Assembly (NCBI GenBank): GCA_032622095.1
Contig: CP136069.1
Location: 8,946,036 to 9,010,035 of the forward strand
Source: Siphonodentalium dalli
Lineage: Eukaryota > Mollusca > Scaphopoda > Gadilida > Siphonodentaliidae
Length of the DNA stretch: 64,000 nt
Direction of reading: 5' to 3'
The notes beneath the pieces were generated by a model. That model did no database searches and had not been told where the DNA came from. It saw nothing but the letters and a program-made list of their open reading frames with translations. Position numbers and translations under genes: made by a program. This document shows, in pieces, positions 34,534 through 45,643 of the stretch (position 1 is its first letter; every line of letters begins with the position of its first letter).

Positions 34534-34869
34534 TCATTGTTCCCCACTTTCAGCTTTCCCATCCGCGATCTCGTTAGTTGATGTCTCAGGTTGATCAACG
34601 TTCATTACATCATATGGTGTGAGATAATCGTTGTCTGATGTGTGCGTTCAAGTAGACTTCCCAGGAGTAGATTCACTCAGCATCAATGATGTTTTTTTCA
34701 TCTGATCAATCTTCTTTTTCGTAGAGCCATCACATTGAAAAGCCCAATGTGAACTCGAATTACATCTAAAACAGTTACCGTATGGTGGTGTCCACTTTGT
34801 ATTCTTTAAAACTTCTAATGCAATTTTTCGTAAATTTTGTATATTGTTACTCTGCAATCGTGGATCCAT
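34534..34869 (-). pseudogene. Polinton minus-strand zinc-knuckle protein
   Basis: Starts at the ATG at 34,867-34,869 (MDPRLQSNNIQNLRK). Residues 33-46 give a C-x2-C-x4-H-x4-C zinc knuckle (CFRCNSSSHWAFQC), followed by a basic KKKIDQMKK stretch. An in-frame TGA at 34,648-34,650 interrupts it; the frame stays open beyond for 37 more codons to a TGA at 34,534, ending in an acidic tail. Such knuckles bind nucleic acid, which suggests an RNA/DNA-binding role. I do not recognise the family. It is transcribed away from the polymerase gene and shares its promoter-like palindrome. Confidence 0.6.
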
Positions 34870-34902
34870 GGTGAACGTACGGTGCGTTATTCAGTCGTGA
34901 GT

Positions 34903-35016
34903 TAAATGACGACGTGATGAAAAATCGCGTCGCTATTTATGCTCTGACACGGACGATGACTGCGCATGTCCGTGTCAGAGTATAAAAGCGACGCGATTTG
35001 TCATCACGTCGTCATT
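34903..35016. promoter_or_regulatory. 114-bp palindrome, putative divergent promoter
   Basis: Two ~50-bp arms face each other around a ~12-bp centre (GATGACTGCGCAT): the left arm runs AATGACGACGTGATGA...ATCGCGTCGC...GACACGGAC, and the right arm is its complement. The plus direction has TATAAAAG at about 34,980, some 18 bp upstream of the polymerase-gene ATG. The minus direction has CATAAATA at the mirrored place, ahead of the zinc-knuckle gene. The symmetry suggests one regulatory module serving both genes, or a hairpin used in replication or control. Confidence 0.6.
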
Positions 35017-38000
35017 TCACAGTGAAGCGCCTTGTGCCATATTCAGATAGCGAAAGCGAACGAGATAATAGAAAGAGAGTGCGACTGGATGATGATTGTA
35101 AATATTATACCATAAAAAATCTAACCGATAAACACTCGAGGAAATTTAAAACAACATCAAAGAAATACAACGTCACATTTCAAGAATTTCATCAACCATT
35201 TAAAACTGTTCACAGAATTTTCAAAGATCTGGTGAACAGTTTGAAAGATGAGTGTGACGCAGGACCAAAAGATCAAATGAGAATTTCCATCTTCCATCCA
35301 GGGCTAGATCTAGGGATTCACGTTCCGTTCACTGAAGCAAAAAGACCTGACGGGTGAATTATTGCTTGACAACATAGAAAACGTTGCACAATCGAACAAA
35401 AAATTCAAAATTCATGACGGACAGATGACATTTGATATCACTGTCACGCACATGCCCTCAGGGGCCGCAAGACATGCCTTACATTATGGAACATTCGGTG
35501 AAAAAAATCAAATGAAAACAGTAAATAAACGTGATTCAGAACACAGAAGATAACATGTGTTTTGCGAGGGCTATCGTTGTTGGTATGTGTAATACTGACA
35601 AAAAAGATACCGCTGAATGGAAGCAACAATGGAAACGGATTAAGAGACCAGCAAGAACTCCACAACGGGAAGCTGCAAAGTCATTGTTGGATAAAGTGGG
35701 GATATCACACGACACCAGATGCGGGGTTGAGGAACACAAAATTATTCAGGAACAACTATATCCGGAGTATGTTATAAAAATACATAATCAATTTGCTGAC
35801 GAAGATTTTCTTTTTCAACCACCACCAGTTGGGACAGAAAGTAAAGTTGTCCATCTATATTTCAATGACAACCACTACGATGTGATCACAACTGTCACAG
35901 GATTCCTTGGATGTAGTTATTACTGTGAACACTGTGATGTCAGTTAGAACAACAGAGGTGACCATTTATGTCCATACGCATGTATGTGTTTCGAGGATCA
36001 GATATGTCCCTTTGAACGACGGGTACACTGTGTCAAATGTAAGAGGACTTTTAGAAGTAAACGATGTTTCGACAATCATTTGAAAAAATCACCAAAACAA
36101 GACAAAACTATTTGTGATATGATACACAAATGCCAGAAATGCGGGGTTGAAATCGTCACACGAAAAAAGAAAAGACATATCTGTTCGGGAACAAAGAAGT
36201 GTATACTGCAAGGAAATCGTTCCACCAGACCACAGATGTCATATTCAACAGTACGAAAAGAAAGAAACACAGAAAGAAGTAAAGGTACCATTCATATTTT
36301 TTGATTTTGAATGTCAACAAGATACTGGTGTTCATATACCCAATTTTTGTGTTGCACAAACTGCTTGTGAAAATTGTATATGTAAACCCATTGATGAAAT
36401 ATGCATTTCATGTGATTCTGTATTGTCAAATAGAGAATATGTTTTTAAAGGTGAAAATGTATTGGAAAGATTTTGTAAATGGTTGTTTTACACCAACGAC
36501 CATAAAGGCACAACATGTATTGCTCACAATGCAAGAGGTTACGATAGTCAGTTCCTCTTACATTACTTGGTGAACAATGGAAATTCAAAACCTAATGTTA
36601 TTATGAATGGTAACAAAATACTGAGTTTACAATGTAATGGTGTTAGAGTAATCGATTCATTGAGTTTCATCCCAATGGCATTATCTAAATTTCCAAAAAC
36701 ATTCCAACTTGAAGAAATGGCTAAAGGTTATTTTCCACATTGGGCAAATACACAGGACTTTCAGAATTACGTAGGACCATATCTAGACAAAAAATAATAT
36801 AAACTGAAATCATGTCTGAGGAAAATAGGGATTCATTTCTGAAATGGTAAGAAGCTAGGGGTGAGGATATTTTTGATTTCCAAAAAGAAATTCAAATGTA
36901 TTGTAAATCAGATGTACACATTTTAAGACGTGGATGTGGAAAATTCAGACTATATGTAATGGAAACTGATCAAATAGATCCATTCCGGGAAGCAATAACA
37001 TTAGCTCAAACCTGTAACCTTGGATGGAGAAAAAATTCATTACCAGAGAATTCTCTAGGTATAATTTCAGATGATGGATATCCACAAGTGCGTAAATTTT
37101 CAATGAAAGCAATTCGATGGCTACAATACATCGCTACAAAACAAAATATAAACATAAAACATGCTTTAAATGGTGGTGAAGTTAAAATAGGTACACATTT
37201 TGTTGATGGTTATCATGCAGAATCAAACACAGTGTATGAAATGTATGGTTGCTTTTTTCATGGCTGTCCTACTTGCTATCCAGATAGAAACCGCCGAAAC
37301 CCATACAATAATATAACAATGCATGAATTGTATGAAAAAAACAATAAAAATGGAAACTGAAATCAAAAGCTTGGGATGCAAATTAATATGCATCTGGGAA
37401 CATGAGCTGGACAATAAATGTAAAGAAGACAAAAATTTCAAACAAACTATGGATCAATTCTATTTGCATCAAGACCCAATTAAACCAAGGGAAGCATTAT
37501 TTGGTGGCAGGACTTATGCTCTAAAATTATATCATGAAATAGAACCAAAATCTAAACAGGAAATAACATATATTGATATATGCAGTTTGTATCCTAGTGT
37601 GAATAAATATAGGGAGTACCCTCTTAACCATCCTACAATTCTAAGTCAGGAACAAATAGGAGACATCAAATCTTACAAAGGACTCATTAAATGCACAGTA
37701 TTACCTCCAAATAAATTGTACATTCAAGTGCTACCGATCCACTGTAATAACAAAGTGATATATACATTGTGTACAACTTGTGCAGAAAATGAAAGTGGAC
37801 AGTGTAGTCATAAAACTGAACAGCGTGCTTTAGTTGGAATTTGGACGCATGTAGAATTATTCAAAGCAATAACATTGGGTTACCAAATTCTGGAAGTGTA
37901 TCAAGTTTGGCATTGGACTGAGTGGTCGGACAAAGTATACAGGGATTACATTGATAAATACCTCAAAATTAAACAAGAAGCAAGTGGATATCCAAATTCT

Positions 38001-38811
38001 GTTAAAAGTGAAGAAAATAAAGATAAATACATTAAAGATTATTATGAGGTTGAAGGCATAAAACTTGAAAAAGAAAAAATCGAGAAAAACCCAGGACTCC
38101 GCCAGTGCCCAAAATTAATGATAAAGTGCATATGGGGAAAACCGCACAAAATAATATTCTTACTAAAACGGAATATATCTCAGAACCATCCAGATATTTT
38201 GAACTACTAACTGATAACAATATCACAGTCAAATAATAAATGATAAATTCATATTATTCAGCTATGAAAATTAAAACGACATTATACAACCACATCCATC
38301 TGCCAATGTAGTTGTTGCATCATTTGTCACAGCGTATGCACGCTTGGAGTTGTATAAAGTTTTAGAAAAACTCCAAGATAGGGTGTTGTATTTCGACACC
38401 GATAGCTGTATGTATATTTTCGATCCAGAAAAAGAAAATATCAAAACCGAAGACAGCTACCTTGGTAAATGGACTGATGAGCATCCGGATGCTAAAATCA
38501 TAAAATTTGTAGGGTTAGGACCAACAAATTATGGATATCAGTATGCGAAAGATGGTATCATAAAATCTGTATGTAAGTTCAAGGGTATCACTCTGGATTA
38601 TAAAACTAAACAGCAAGTAAATTTTCATTCAATGGTTGAATGTGTTAATGACCGGTCAAACTTTCAACGTGTCATAAACTATCAATGCAGAATTAAACGC
38701 ACAAAGAATCGAGAAGTAAATAGTGAAGAGCAAACAAAAACATTCCGATCTGTGTACACCAAACAACTTGTTATGGGTGAATACAACACAATTCCTTATG
38801 GATGGAATTGA
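34998..38811 (+). pseudogene. Protein-primed DNA polymerase, family B (Polinton PolB), broken
   Basis: Would replicate the element from its ends. An N-terminal conserved region (FHPGLDLGIHVPF, ~35,310) is followed by a Cys/His-rich zinc region (35,925-36,190). Exonuclease motifs: FFDFEC (~36,297), HNARGYDSQF (36,525) and YCKSDVHIL (36,898). Polymerase motifs: A, DICSLYPSV (37,574); B-region, KLMIKCIWGK (38,112); C, DTDS (38,395). Motif B normally has Asn-Ser where this copy has Lys-Cys. The frame changes or stops at about 35,345, 35,540, 35,945, 36,290, 36,795, 36,850, 37,358 and 38,208. Start chosen at the ATG just after the TATA-like box. The end overlaps the next gene by 14 bases. Confidence 0.92.
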
Positions 38812-39382
38812 TGTGTTACCAGCAGAGATACTTTTTAAAATTTATAATAACTTGATCGAAATGTCAAAAATGGATCAAGAAATCAAACAAGAACTTAAAC
38901 AAATTTGGTTTTTGAGGGAAAGTATAATTATAGTGCAGACATTGCTGAACGGACATTTCTCTGAGGGGCAGAGTCGATTGAGATGTTTGATTGAGAGGTC
39001 AGAATTTGAAACTGATTTCTTAATGGATATATTGGATCAACTGTTTTCAGATTATTGGATATTTCACGGTGTTCCTAAAAATTAAATAAAAGAAATTCGT
39101 GAATTAGTTGGAAATAATTTTACTCGCTTTGCTCAATATCAAGACAGGATTCTCAATGAAAAAACTTTGAAATTCGAAGAGGTGACGAGAATATATGGAT
39201 ACATTATTCTCCAAGAACCATGTACAATTTTCACTGATGAAAAGTTATTTGAAGAAAAAGTGTCTTTGGATTATATTGTAAAAACCATTAGACCTACTTC
39301 AGACTTAGATTATGAACTAATTTGGACATTTGGAATAGTCTGGAGTTATGGTGATTCTTCATTAAAAAATAAAAAAGGTTGA
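38798..39382 (+). pseudogene. Polinton gene of unknown function, one stop
   Basis: Begins ATG inside the last codons of the polymerase gene (MDGIDVLPAEILFKIYNNL). The opening resembles the LPxEIL..I...L core of an F-box, but it is too short a match to claim one. The frame stays open for 195 codons apart from a TAA at 39,083-39,085. The rest is helical and charged with no motif known to me. Confidence 0.5.
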
Positions 39383-39429
39383 TTCCGAACAATCCTAATC
39401 AGTCTTACATGATCTTTATCAGGGTAAAG

Positions 39430-40001
39430 ATGGACGAATCATTGTTGTTCAAACTTCCCTGTAACATTTTCATATCGGGACCAAGTGGTTGTGGTAAAAC
39501 AGAATTTGTTAAGAAATTAATCGACTATAAAGATGACTTGTTCAAACCTGTTCCATACAAAGTCGTTTGGTGAAAGAATTTCACAATATTCAATTTATAA
39601 ATGGAATACCGGATGATGACAATGAACTTGTCGATGACACAGACTTACCGCACCTCATCATTTTTGATGACATGTTAGGTGATAAAGATGAAGCAAAAAT
39701 TATGTTGTGGTTTACAAGGAAAGGACATCACAGAAATACATCTGTTATTTACATAACCCAAAACATGTTTCAGAAATCTAAAGCGAGTAGAACTTTGAGT
39801 TTGAATGCACATTACATGGTACTATTTCAAAGTGTGTGTGATAATGGTCAAATAAAAATTCTTGCCTCTCAAATGCAGATACCTCATTTAATGCAAGCAT
39901 ATGATGATGCAACTTCAACCAATCATGGTTATTTACTACTCGATTTTCACCCAAAAATAGATAAATCGTTGAGACTTAGAACTGATATTTTCCATCGCTA
40001 G
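39430..40001 (+). pseudogene. DNA-packaging ATPase (FtsK/HerA-type, A32-like), frameshifted
   Basis: Would pump DNA into a capsid. Walker A GPSGCGKTE lies at 39,478-39,504, close to the N-terminus as in Polinton and poxvirus A32-type ATPases; Walker B LIIFDDM at 39,653-39,675. A sensor-like YITQNMF follows at ~39,750. A stop near 39,572 separates the two motifs; coding resumes in another frame from ~39,570. Both nucleotide-binding motifs are otherwise preserved. Length about 190 codons, near the usual 200-230. Confidence 0.88.
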
Positions 40002-40084
40002 CTCACAAATGACGACCGAGGTGCAGTAATATATTCATCGGTATAAAGATAAGTGTATCAACATAATAGTTTTCATTTCCAATC

Positions 40085-40296
40085 ATGGAGTCACATGAAG
40101 CAGTCTTGATTGTATTTTCGATTATAGCTAAATTAATACTTGATGATCAGTTACAGATTCCAAAGCAGACACGAACATTCCTGCAAAAACACACAAAAAA
40201 GCTGAAGAAAATAGCTGACAGTAGAACTCATATCGATTCAAAAAAGAAAATACTTTAAAAACTGGTGGAGGTGGATTTCTCGGTGGAGTTTTTTGA
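40085..40296 (+). pseudogene. Small basic Polinton protein with Gly-rich end
   Basis: A 57-codon frame from ATG 40,085 (MESHEAVLIVFSIIAKLIL) has a hydrophobic start and a Lys-rich second half (HTKKLKKIADS), ending at 40,258. Directly after it, another frame encodes a TGGGGFLGGVF tail, which resembles the glycine/hydrophobic ends of small Polinton core proteins. Family uncertain. Confidence 0.4.
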
Positions 40297-40652
40297 TCAG
40301 AAGTCTTCTCGGACAAAAAGAAAATAAATCAATTGTACGAGTTAGATCAAATAGAGTAAATTCTACTAGAGTAAATTCTACAATTGCACAGCGAGCTAGT
40401 TCAGTTAGAGTAAATTCTACAATTGCACAGCGAGCTACTCCAGCTAGAGTAAATTATACTGGATTAAATTCAACATTTGCTAGATTTCAACCACTCAACG
40501 GTAATGGTCCGCAACCAATTCCATCAGTTCAAGAAGCAGAACATTATCCGTTGCTTCAACGATACTCAAATATTATGAATCTTTCAAACCCATCAAAATT
40601 AGCTTTGATGGCATTTGATCGTAATTTTAATAAACGTAAAAATAAAAAGTAA
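40297..40652 (+). CDS. Polinton protein with RVNSTIAQRA repeats
   Basis: An open frame without an upstream ATG in frame. Near its start it carries a repeated RVNST motif (five forms) and a duplicated RVNSTIAQRA block encoded by a ~48-bp DNA duplication at 40,355-40,445. The C-terminal half (SNPSKLALMAFDRNFNKRKNKK) is basic. The function is not recognised; it could be a core or DNA-binding protein. The missing start suggests damage upstream. Confidence 0.4.
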
Positions 40653-40687
40653 TTTGTCATTTGACATTCAACTGTTGAAGAGTAAAG

Positions 40688-41034
40688 ATGGTGAAAAAAA
40701 CTTCACTGATTAAAAAATATGGTAGTTTTTTAATGGCTATGAATCAGGCACCAACTCATTTTCGAAAAAAAATGATAAAAGATGCCCCAAAGAAAGTGAT
40801 TGATTGCATGTCAGAATGCTGTAAAAATATTTTAAATGGCAATGTTAAACTAACAGAAGCTCAGAAGCGCAAACTTCGTCCGATGTGTAGACACCTCAGG
40901 GAACTTGCAAGCAAATCAACATTTTTGAAACGAAATAAAACAAATTTTAAACCAAAAAGGAGGATTTTTACCACTTCTTATGATAGCACCATTGCTTGGT
41001 AAAGCACTCGCTGGAATACTTCGCGGTTAAACAT
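40688..41034 (+). pseudogene. Small basic conserved Polinton protein, frameshifted end
   Basis: From ATG 40,688 the frame encodes MVKKTSLIKKYG..., then VIDCMSECCKNILNGNV and LTEAQKRKLRPMCRHLRELA, a pattern I associate with a short conserved protein of Polintons. It normally ends in a KGGFL-type hydrophobic tail; here that tail (GGFLPLLMIAPLLG) is encoded in a different frame from about 40,960 to 41,030. Probable virion core or DNA-binding role, by position only. Confidence 0.55.
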
Positions 41035-41770
41035 GAAGAAAATGGTCGCTGTTCCCTTCAAAATGTTGAATGACATTAAAAAATGGAGAATAAGTATAAC
41101 TAATCCGAAATTACCACCTAATCCTGAAATTACAAATGTTTCAAAACTAAGCAGCGAATTGAATTCAGTTTCTGATCAAAATTTGTCAGAATCCGAGAAG
41201 GTTCAATTATATGGTACAACTTTGCACAAATTGAAAACTTCTCAAAAATCAGTTAGAGCTATTTCAACCCCGAAAACAGAACAACCATTTAATCATCATA
41301 GGGATGTGTTAGAAAGTATTCTGTTAAAGATGAGAAAAAAGCTGAACAACTTTTAAAACTGATTTCAAAACATCCGCAAATGAAGTTTGATGAACATGGA
41401 CAATTAACATATGGTGAAAAAGTTATTAGAGGATCAAATATTGTTGATCTCCTCAATGAGATTGTACGACAAAGAAAAGGTTTCGAACCAACAGGTTTGG
41501 GAAACATTTTCACAAGTATTGAGCGAACTTAATGTACCTCAAGATTTTGTAGGGAACAGAAACCGTTGGCTTTGGATTAAAAAACATTTGACAGATGATT
41601 CAAATGATGATTTTGAAACTCCGGTACAAAGCATAAAAACAAAACGATTTGATTGTCATCGATTCACACAAATGAAAGGTATAAAAGCAAGACATTCAAA
41701 AACTAAAATAGCAGATAGGTTGACACCAAAGGATATTAAAACAGAAAAACCACAATGGGAGCCATACTAG
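41034..41770 (+). pseudogene. Conserved Polinton protein of unknown function, frameshifted
   Basis: Starts MKKMVAVPFKMLNDI, runs to 41,356, then continues in other frames: a block with GSNIVDLLNEIVRQRKGF at about 41,430-41,490 and a block with RNRWLWIKKHL at about 41,560-41,590, ending at 41,770. The N-terminal MKKMV.VP and the middle GS.I..LL...VR segment recur in Polinton genes next to the integrase. No enzymatic motif is seen. Confidence 0.5.
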
Positions 41771-42840
41771 ATTAACAATTATCTAAAATTTTCTATAATC
41801 CAAAGAAAGTTGGAAGTTATGGTGGTGTAAAGAAGCTTTTTGATGAAGCGAACAGGCAAAATAAAAAAATAAAACTCATAGATGGGAAGAAATGGTTGCA
41901 AGGCCAGTCGACATATACTTTACACTAACCAATAATTCGAAAATTCCAACGTAAAAAGACTGTTGTAGCTGGAATTGATATTCAATGGCATGCAGATTTA
42001 GCTGATCTTCAGAATTTGAAAAACATAATGATATTTACAGATATCTGTTGTGTGTGATAGACGTTTTTTCTAAATTTGCGTGGGTAATGCCAATCCACGA
42101 TAAATCTGGACAAACTTTGATCGAATCATTCAGGAAAATTTTGAAATCTTCAAAACGTAAAAAAAAATCGTTTCAAGCTGATAAAGGTTCTGAATTCAAA
42201 AATGAAAAGTTTTTGAAATTTCTGCGATCAGAAAGCATTCATTTCTTCACAACTGAGAATCCAGAGAGTAAAGCAAGTATTGTTGAGCGATTTCAAAGAA
42301 CTTTAAAAACTTGTATGTGGAAGTATTTCACACACAATAAAACTTCAAGATATATTGATGTTTTACAGCCCTTAGTCGATTCTTACAACAATAGTTATCA
42401 CCGTAGCATAAAATCGAAACCGTCGGAAGTTACTTTGAAAACTGAAGCTGAAATTTCCAAAAATCTATATGGAACAGGGAATAAAAAAAGGAAAATCTAC
42501 ACTGAAAGTGGGTGACTTGGTTCGTATCAACAAAACCAAAAGAACATTTGAAAAGGGTTATTTACCAAACTAGATTCGTGAAATTTTCAAAGTTGATAAA
42601 ATTTGTAAAACTAATCCAATCACATACAAAGCTTCTGATCTTGATGGTGAAGAGATTGATGTATCATTCTACAAACATGAAATCCAACATATAAAAGACA
42701 GTAAGGTGTATCAAAATAGAATCAGTTATTGACAAAAGAACGAGGAGAGTGGGTGGTAAAACAGTAAAAGAAATCAAAGTTCATTGGCTTGGATACCCAA
42801 AAAAGTTTGACTGTTGGATCCCAGCTTCAAATTTAGTATA
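41771..42840 (+). pseudogene. Retroviral-type integrase with chromodomain-like C-terminus, broken
   Basis: Would insert the element into host DNA. The DDE core is complete by residues: first Asp in ADLADLQ (41,995), second in QADKGSEF (42,180), Glu in ASIVERFQ (42,285), 35 codons after the second Asp. CVIDVFSKFAWVMPI lies between. After a stop at 42,513 an SH3-like stretch follows in another frame (GDLVRINKTK). A chromodomain-like end comes last (KVHWLGYPKKFDCWIP, 42,775-42,825), which could steer insertion to chromatin marks. Stops or shifts are near 41,925, 42,030, 42,513, 42,573 and 42,730. Confidence 0.9.
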
Positions 42841-42854
42841 AAACAGAATTGATC

Positions 42855-43112
42855 ATGTCGCAAAATCATTCAGATTCAATTAATCTCGATGAACCATCAC
42901 AATTTCAGTTCTGTGGTGAAAAAGTTGCTAAGAACCAAGTCACCTACTTCACGCAGTTAATTATTATTTATGCCATAATAATTACATCTATTGTACACAT
43001 TAGTATCCAGAGCGCAAACAAAGAATTGTGGCTTATTCTTCTAAGTAGCTCTCTAGGTTATATTCTACCAACACCTGGCCTGAAATTATTGAAAAATACT
43101 GAGAAAAAATGA
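42855..43112 (+). CDS. Small Polinton membrane protein, intact
   Basis: 85 codons from ATG (MSQNHSDSINLDEPSQ). Two hydrophobic segments: IIIYAIIITSIVHISI (about residues 38-53) and LWLILLSSSLGYILP (about 60-75). A two-span membrane protein with the SSSLGYxLP motif sits next to the capsid genes in other Polintons. Its stop overlaps the next start as ATGA at 43,109-43,112. One of two genes here without a lesion; role in the virion or membrane is inferred from position. Confidence 0.65.
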   Translation: MSQNHSDSINLDEPSQFQFCGEKVAKNQVTYFTQLIIIYAIIITSIVHISIQSANKELWLILLSSSLGYILPTPGLKLLKNTEKK

Positions 43113-43932
43113 ATTCATTCTACATAACTCTCATGAGTGATAGTTCAATGTCACTTTACCCAGCCAACTCACAGTGTTGTTTCACAGTGAAATTACCAAA
43201 AACCGTACATGTTGATAAAGAGCGTTGGGAAGTTGCAATGGTTGAACTAATTGTACCATCAGAAACATACAACATTATTGGAGATGCTTGCATAATAAAA
43301 ATAAAAAGTTCTGTTCCAAGAATTTTACAATACCTGCACAAGTTACCAATAAGTGATGTAGTAATTTCAAAACCAGAAATTGGTATATAATTAAAAATAC
43401 CAGAAGGAGCATATTCTGGTTCAGCACATTTGACAGATACAATTCAAGGTGTAATTGATAGTACAGCCAGCAGAATGATTCCAGATTTGGAATTCGATTT
43501 CGGATATTCCAAAGCACAACAACGAGTTAAAATTTCAACCAATAGTATACCAAAGTAGGTCTTGTACTCCCCAGAGCTCTTTTGGATAAACGTGGTTACA
43601 GAACAGAATCAAACACTGTCACATTTGCTACTCCTTCGATAACATTTCCATATGGAGTATATTTAAATGCAGAGCATAACCAATTGTTTGTTTATTCTGA
43701 CATTGCTGATTATACAAGTGTTAGTGATGTTGAGACACCGATATTACGAGTGACACCATTCGAGACTAAACGAATACATGATGGTCAACATATTAAGCAT
43801 GAATTCAAAAATTTACATTATGTACCAGTATCAAAGTCTAACATTGATACCATAAATGTGTATATAACTGGTGATACTGGCAAACCAATTCAATTTATTG
43901 TTGGAAAGTCTATGGTAAAGTTGCATTTCTGA
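43109..43932 (+). pseudogene. Penton-like minor capsid protein, broken
   Basis: Would form capsid vertices as a single jelly-roll protein. N-terminal FYITLMSDSSM...FTVKLPK and RWEVAMVEL are typical of Polinton minor capsid proteins. The end (LHYVPVSKSNIDTINVYI, then GKPIQFIVGKSMVKLHF) is the most diagnostic block. In-frame TAA at 43,388-43,390, TAG at 43,556-43,558, and a frame change at about 43,570. About 270 codons overall, normal for the family. Confidence 0.82.
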
Positions 43933-43952
43933 CGCCGAAGTAATTTGTATTT

Positions 43953-44333
43953 ATGATGATCCCCGTGTATAGAGGCGTACCTAGACAGTACGGAAATGGA
44001 ATTGGTTCACTATTAAAATCTGCAATGAGAACAGTAGTACCGTTTCTAAAACCTATTGGTCAGATTGCTAAACAACAAGTATTCAAGCATGGACTTGCTG
44101 CAGTCGAAGATATCATTCATCGTGGTAAAAGTCCGAAAGAAGTATTTTTGAAACAAGGTAAAGAAGCATTGAAATCTTTTGGAAGGGAAACAATAAAGAA
44201 AATATCAACACCAAAACGCATAAACGGATCATCGCGGTCTTTGAAAAATCATTCTTCTCGCAAACGAGTTAGAAGTAAGTCCGTTAAAACACCTGTAAAG
44301 AAATCAAAACGATCTCTCGATATATTTGAATAA
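43953..44333 (+). CDS. Adenovirus-core-like (PX/pVI-type) protein, intact
   Basis: 126 codons from ATG 43,953. An N-terminal YGNGIGSLLKSAMRTVVPFL amphipathic segment is followed by KPIGQIAKQQVFKHGLAA and a very basic C-terminus (SRKRVRSKSVKTPVKKSKRS). Similar small proteins in Polintons and adenovirus-like lineages bind DNA or disrupt membranes and are matured by the protease. It starts 20 bases after the penton gene and ends 2 bases before the major capsid start. No lesion was seen. Confidence 0.65.
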   Translation: MMIPVYRGVPRQYGNGIGSLLKSAMRTVVPFLKPIGQIAKQQVFKHGLAAVEDIIHRGKSPKEVFLKQGKEALKSFGRETIKKISTPKRINGSSRSLKNHSSRKRVRSKSVKTPVKKSKRSLDIFE

Positions 44334-44335
44334 TC

Positions 44336-45639
44336 ATGATGATGCAAAATGGATCATGCGAATGCAGCAAGTCCGAGTTAGATGCTTCTGATGTTCCACC
44401 AACAATGACAACGATGTTGGAATCACAACGGATAGAACATCACCCGATTAGCTCTTTGAATAATTCCGCACCGATAGAATTTGTAATTCCGCCTCAAACT
44501 GAAAAATGGACAGATGTGAATCAATCATATTGTACCTGAAATTCAAAATCACAAAAGCAGATGGAGCAAACTTGGTTGATGGTACTGATGAAATTGCTAC
44601 TAATAACAACTTTTTCCATAGCATGTTCAGTAGTATCGATATTTACCTAAATAACAAACTTGTAACAGCGAACGGAGATACCTATCCTTATCGAGCCTAC
44701 ATGGAAAATCTCTTGGCTTATTCTGGTGAATGTGAAGAAAATAAACTTGCCACACTAGAAATGTGGTATCCAGATACCGCTAAACAGTTCACCGAAAACA
44801 CCAAAGCTGGTAATAATGATGGATTGAAATCTCGCCAAGCAATCATAGCAGGTAGTAAAACGGTAGAATTATGTGGTCGTTTACACACAGATATATTTCT
44901 ACAAGAGAAATACTTACCAAATGGAATTGAGATAAGAATTCGTCTCAATAGAGCGAATCCAAAATTCTCTTTAATTGTTCAGGACGACGGAAAAATAGTG
45001 TTTGAAACGGCAGTTTTCAATTTTCGCACAATTACGCTGATGACAGTAGTAGCAAATAACTTGAACCAAACAATATTACAGAAAAATATGAAAATACCTA
45101 TTAGAAGAGTTGAAGTGAAAATATTCACTATTGGTTCAGGACTTAGATCAACAATTGAAGAACACCTTTTTCAAGGACAATTGCCAAAGAGACTTTTCAT
45201 AGGCTTGGTATCAAACACAGATATGAATGGGAATATTGAAACGAACCCATTCCATTTCCAACACTTCAATCTGAAAAAGCTTGAAGTTAGTCAGGACGGG
45301 CATACCATTCATAACCGACCATTTGAGCCAAACTTTGCATCAGAACAATGTCTAAGATCTTACTTATCACTGTATTAGTCTCCGTGTATGTTTGGACAAA
45401 ACAAGTCCTTTGGTTCGAATCTCGAAAAATACATGAATGGTTATTGTTTCTGGGGTTACGACCTCACACCTGACCAAGGAGCAGAAGAGGGACATTTGCA
45501 TCCTATAAAAACCGGTAAAATAAGGTTAGAGCTTCAGTTTGCTGCAGCTCTAGTTTCAGTGATCAACGTAATAGTCTATGCTGAGTTCGATAATCAAATT
45601 GAAATCAACAGTTTGCGAGAAATAATAACAGATTATTAA
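44336..45639 (+). pseudogene. Major capsid protein (double jelly-roll), two lesions
   Basis: Would build the icosahedral shell. Several ATGs cluster at the start (44,336-44,350). The N-terminal MLESQRIEHHPISSLNNSAP and PIEFVIPPQTEKW blocks are characteristic, followed by FHSMFSSIDIYLNNKLVT and a C-terminal SVINVIVYAEFDNQIEI. Changes of frame at about 44,510 and an in-frame TAG at 45,376-45,378 break it. About 434 codons, somewhat short of the 450-600 common in the family. Confidence 0.85.
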
Positions 45640-45643
45640 AAGC

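Noticed and set aside
38798-38860. F-box assignment for the gene after the Polinton polymerase
   Set aside because: Only a short LPAEIL..I...L resemblance; the remaining F-box positions cannot be confirmed by eye.
45411-45425. GGTTCGAATCT resembling a tRNA T-arm / B box
   Set aside because: It lies inside the major capsid coding region and no cloverleaf or A box can be built around it.
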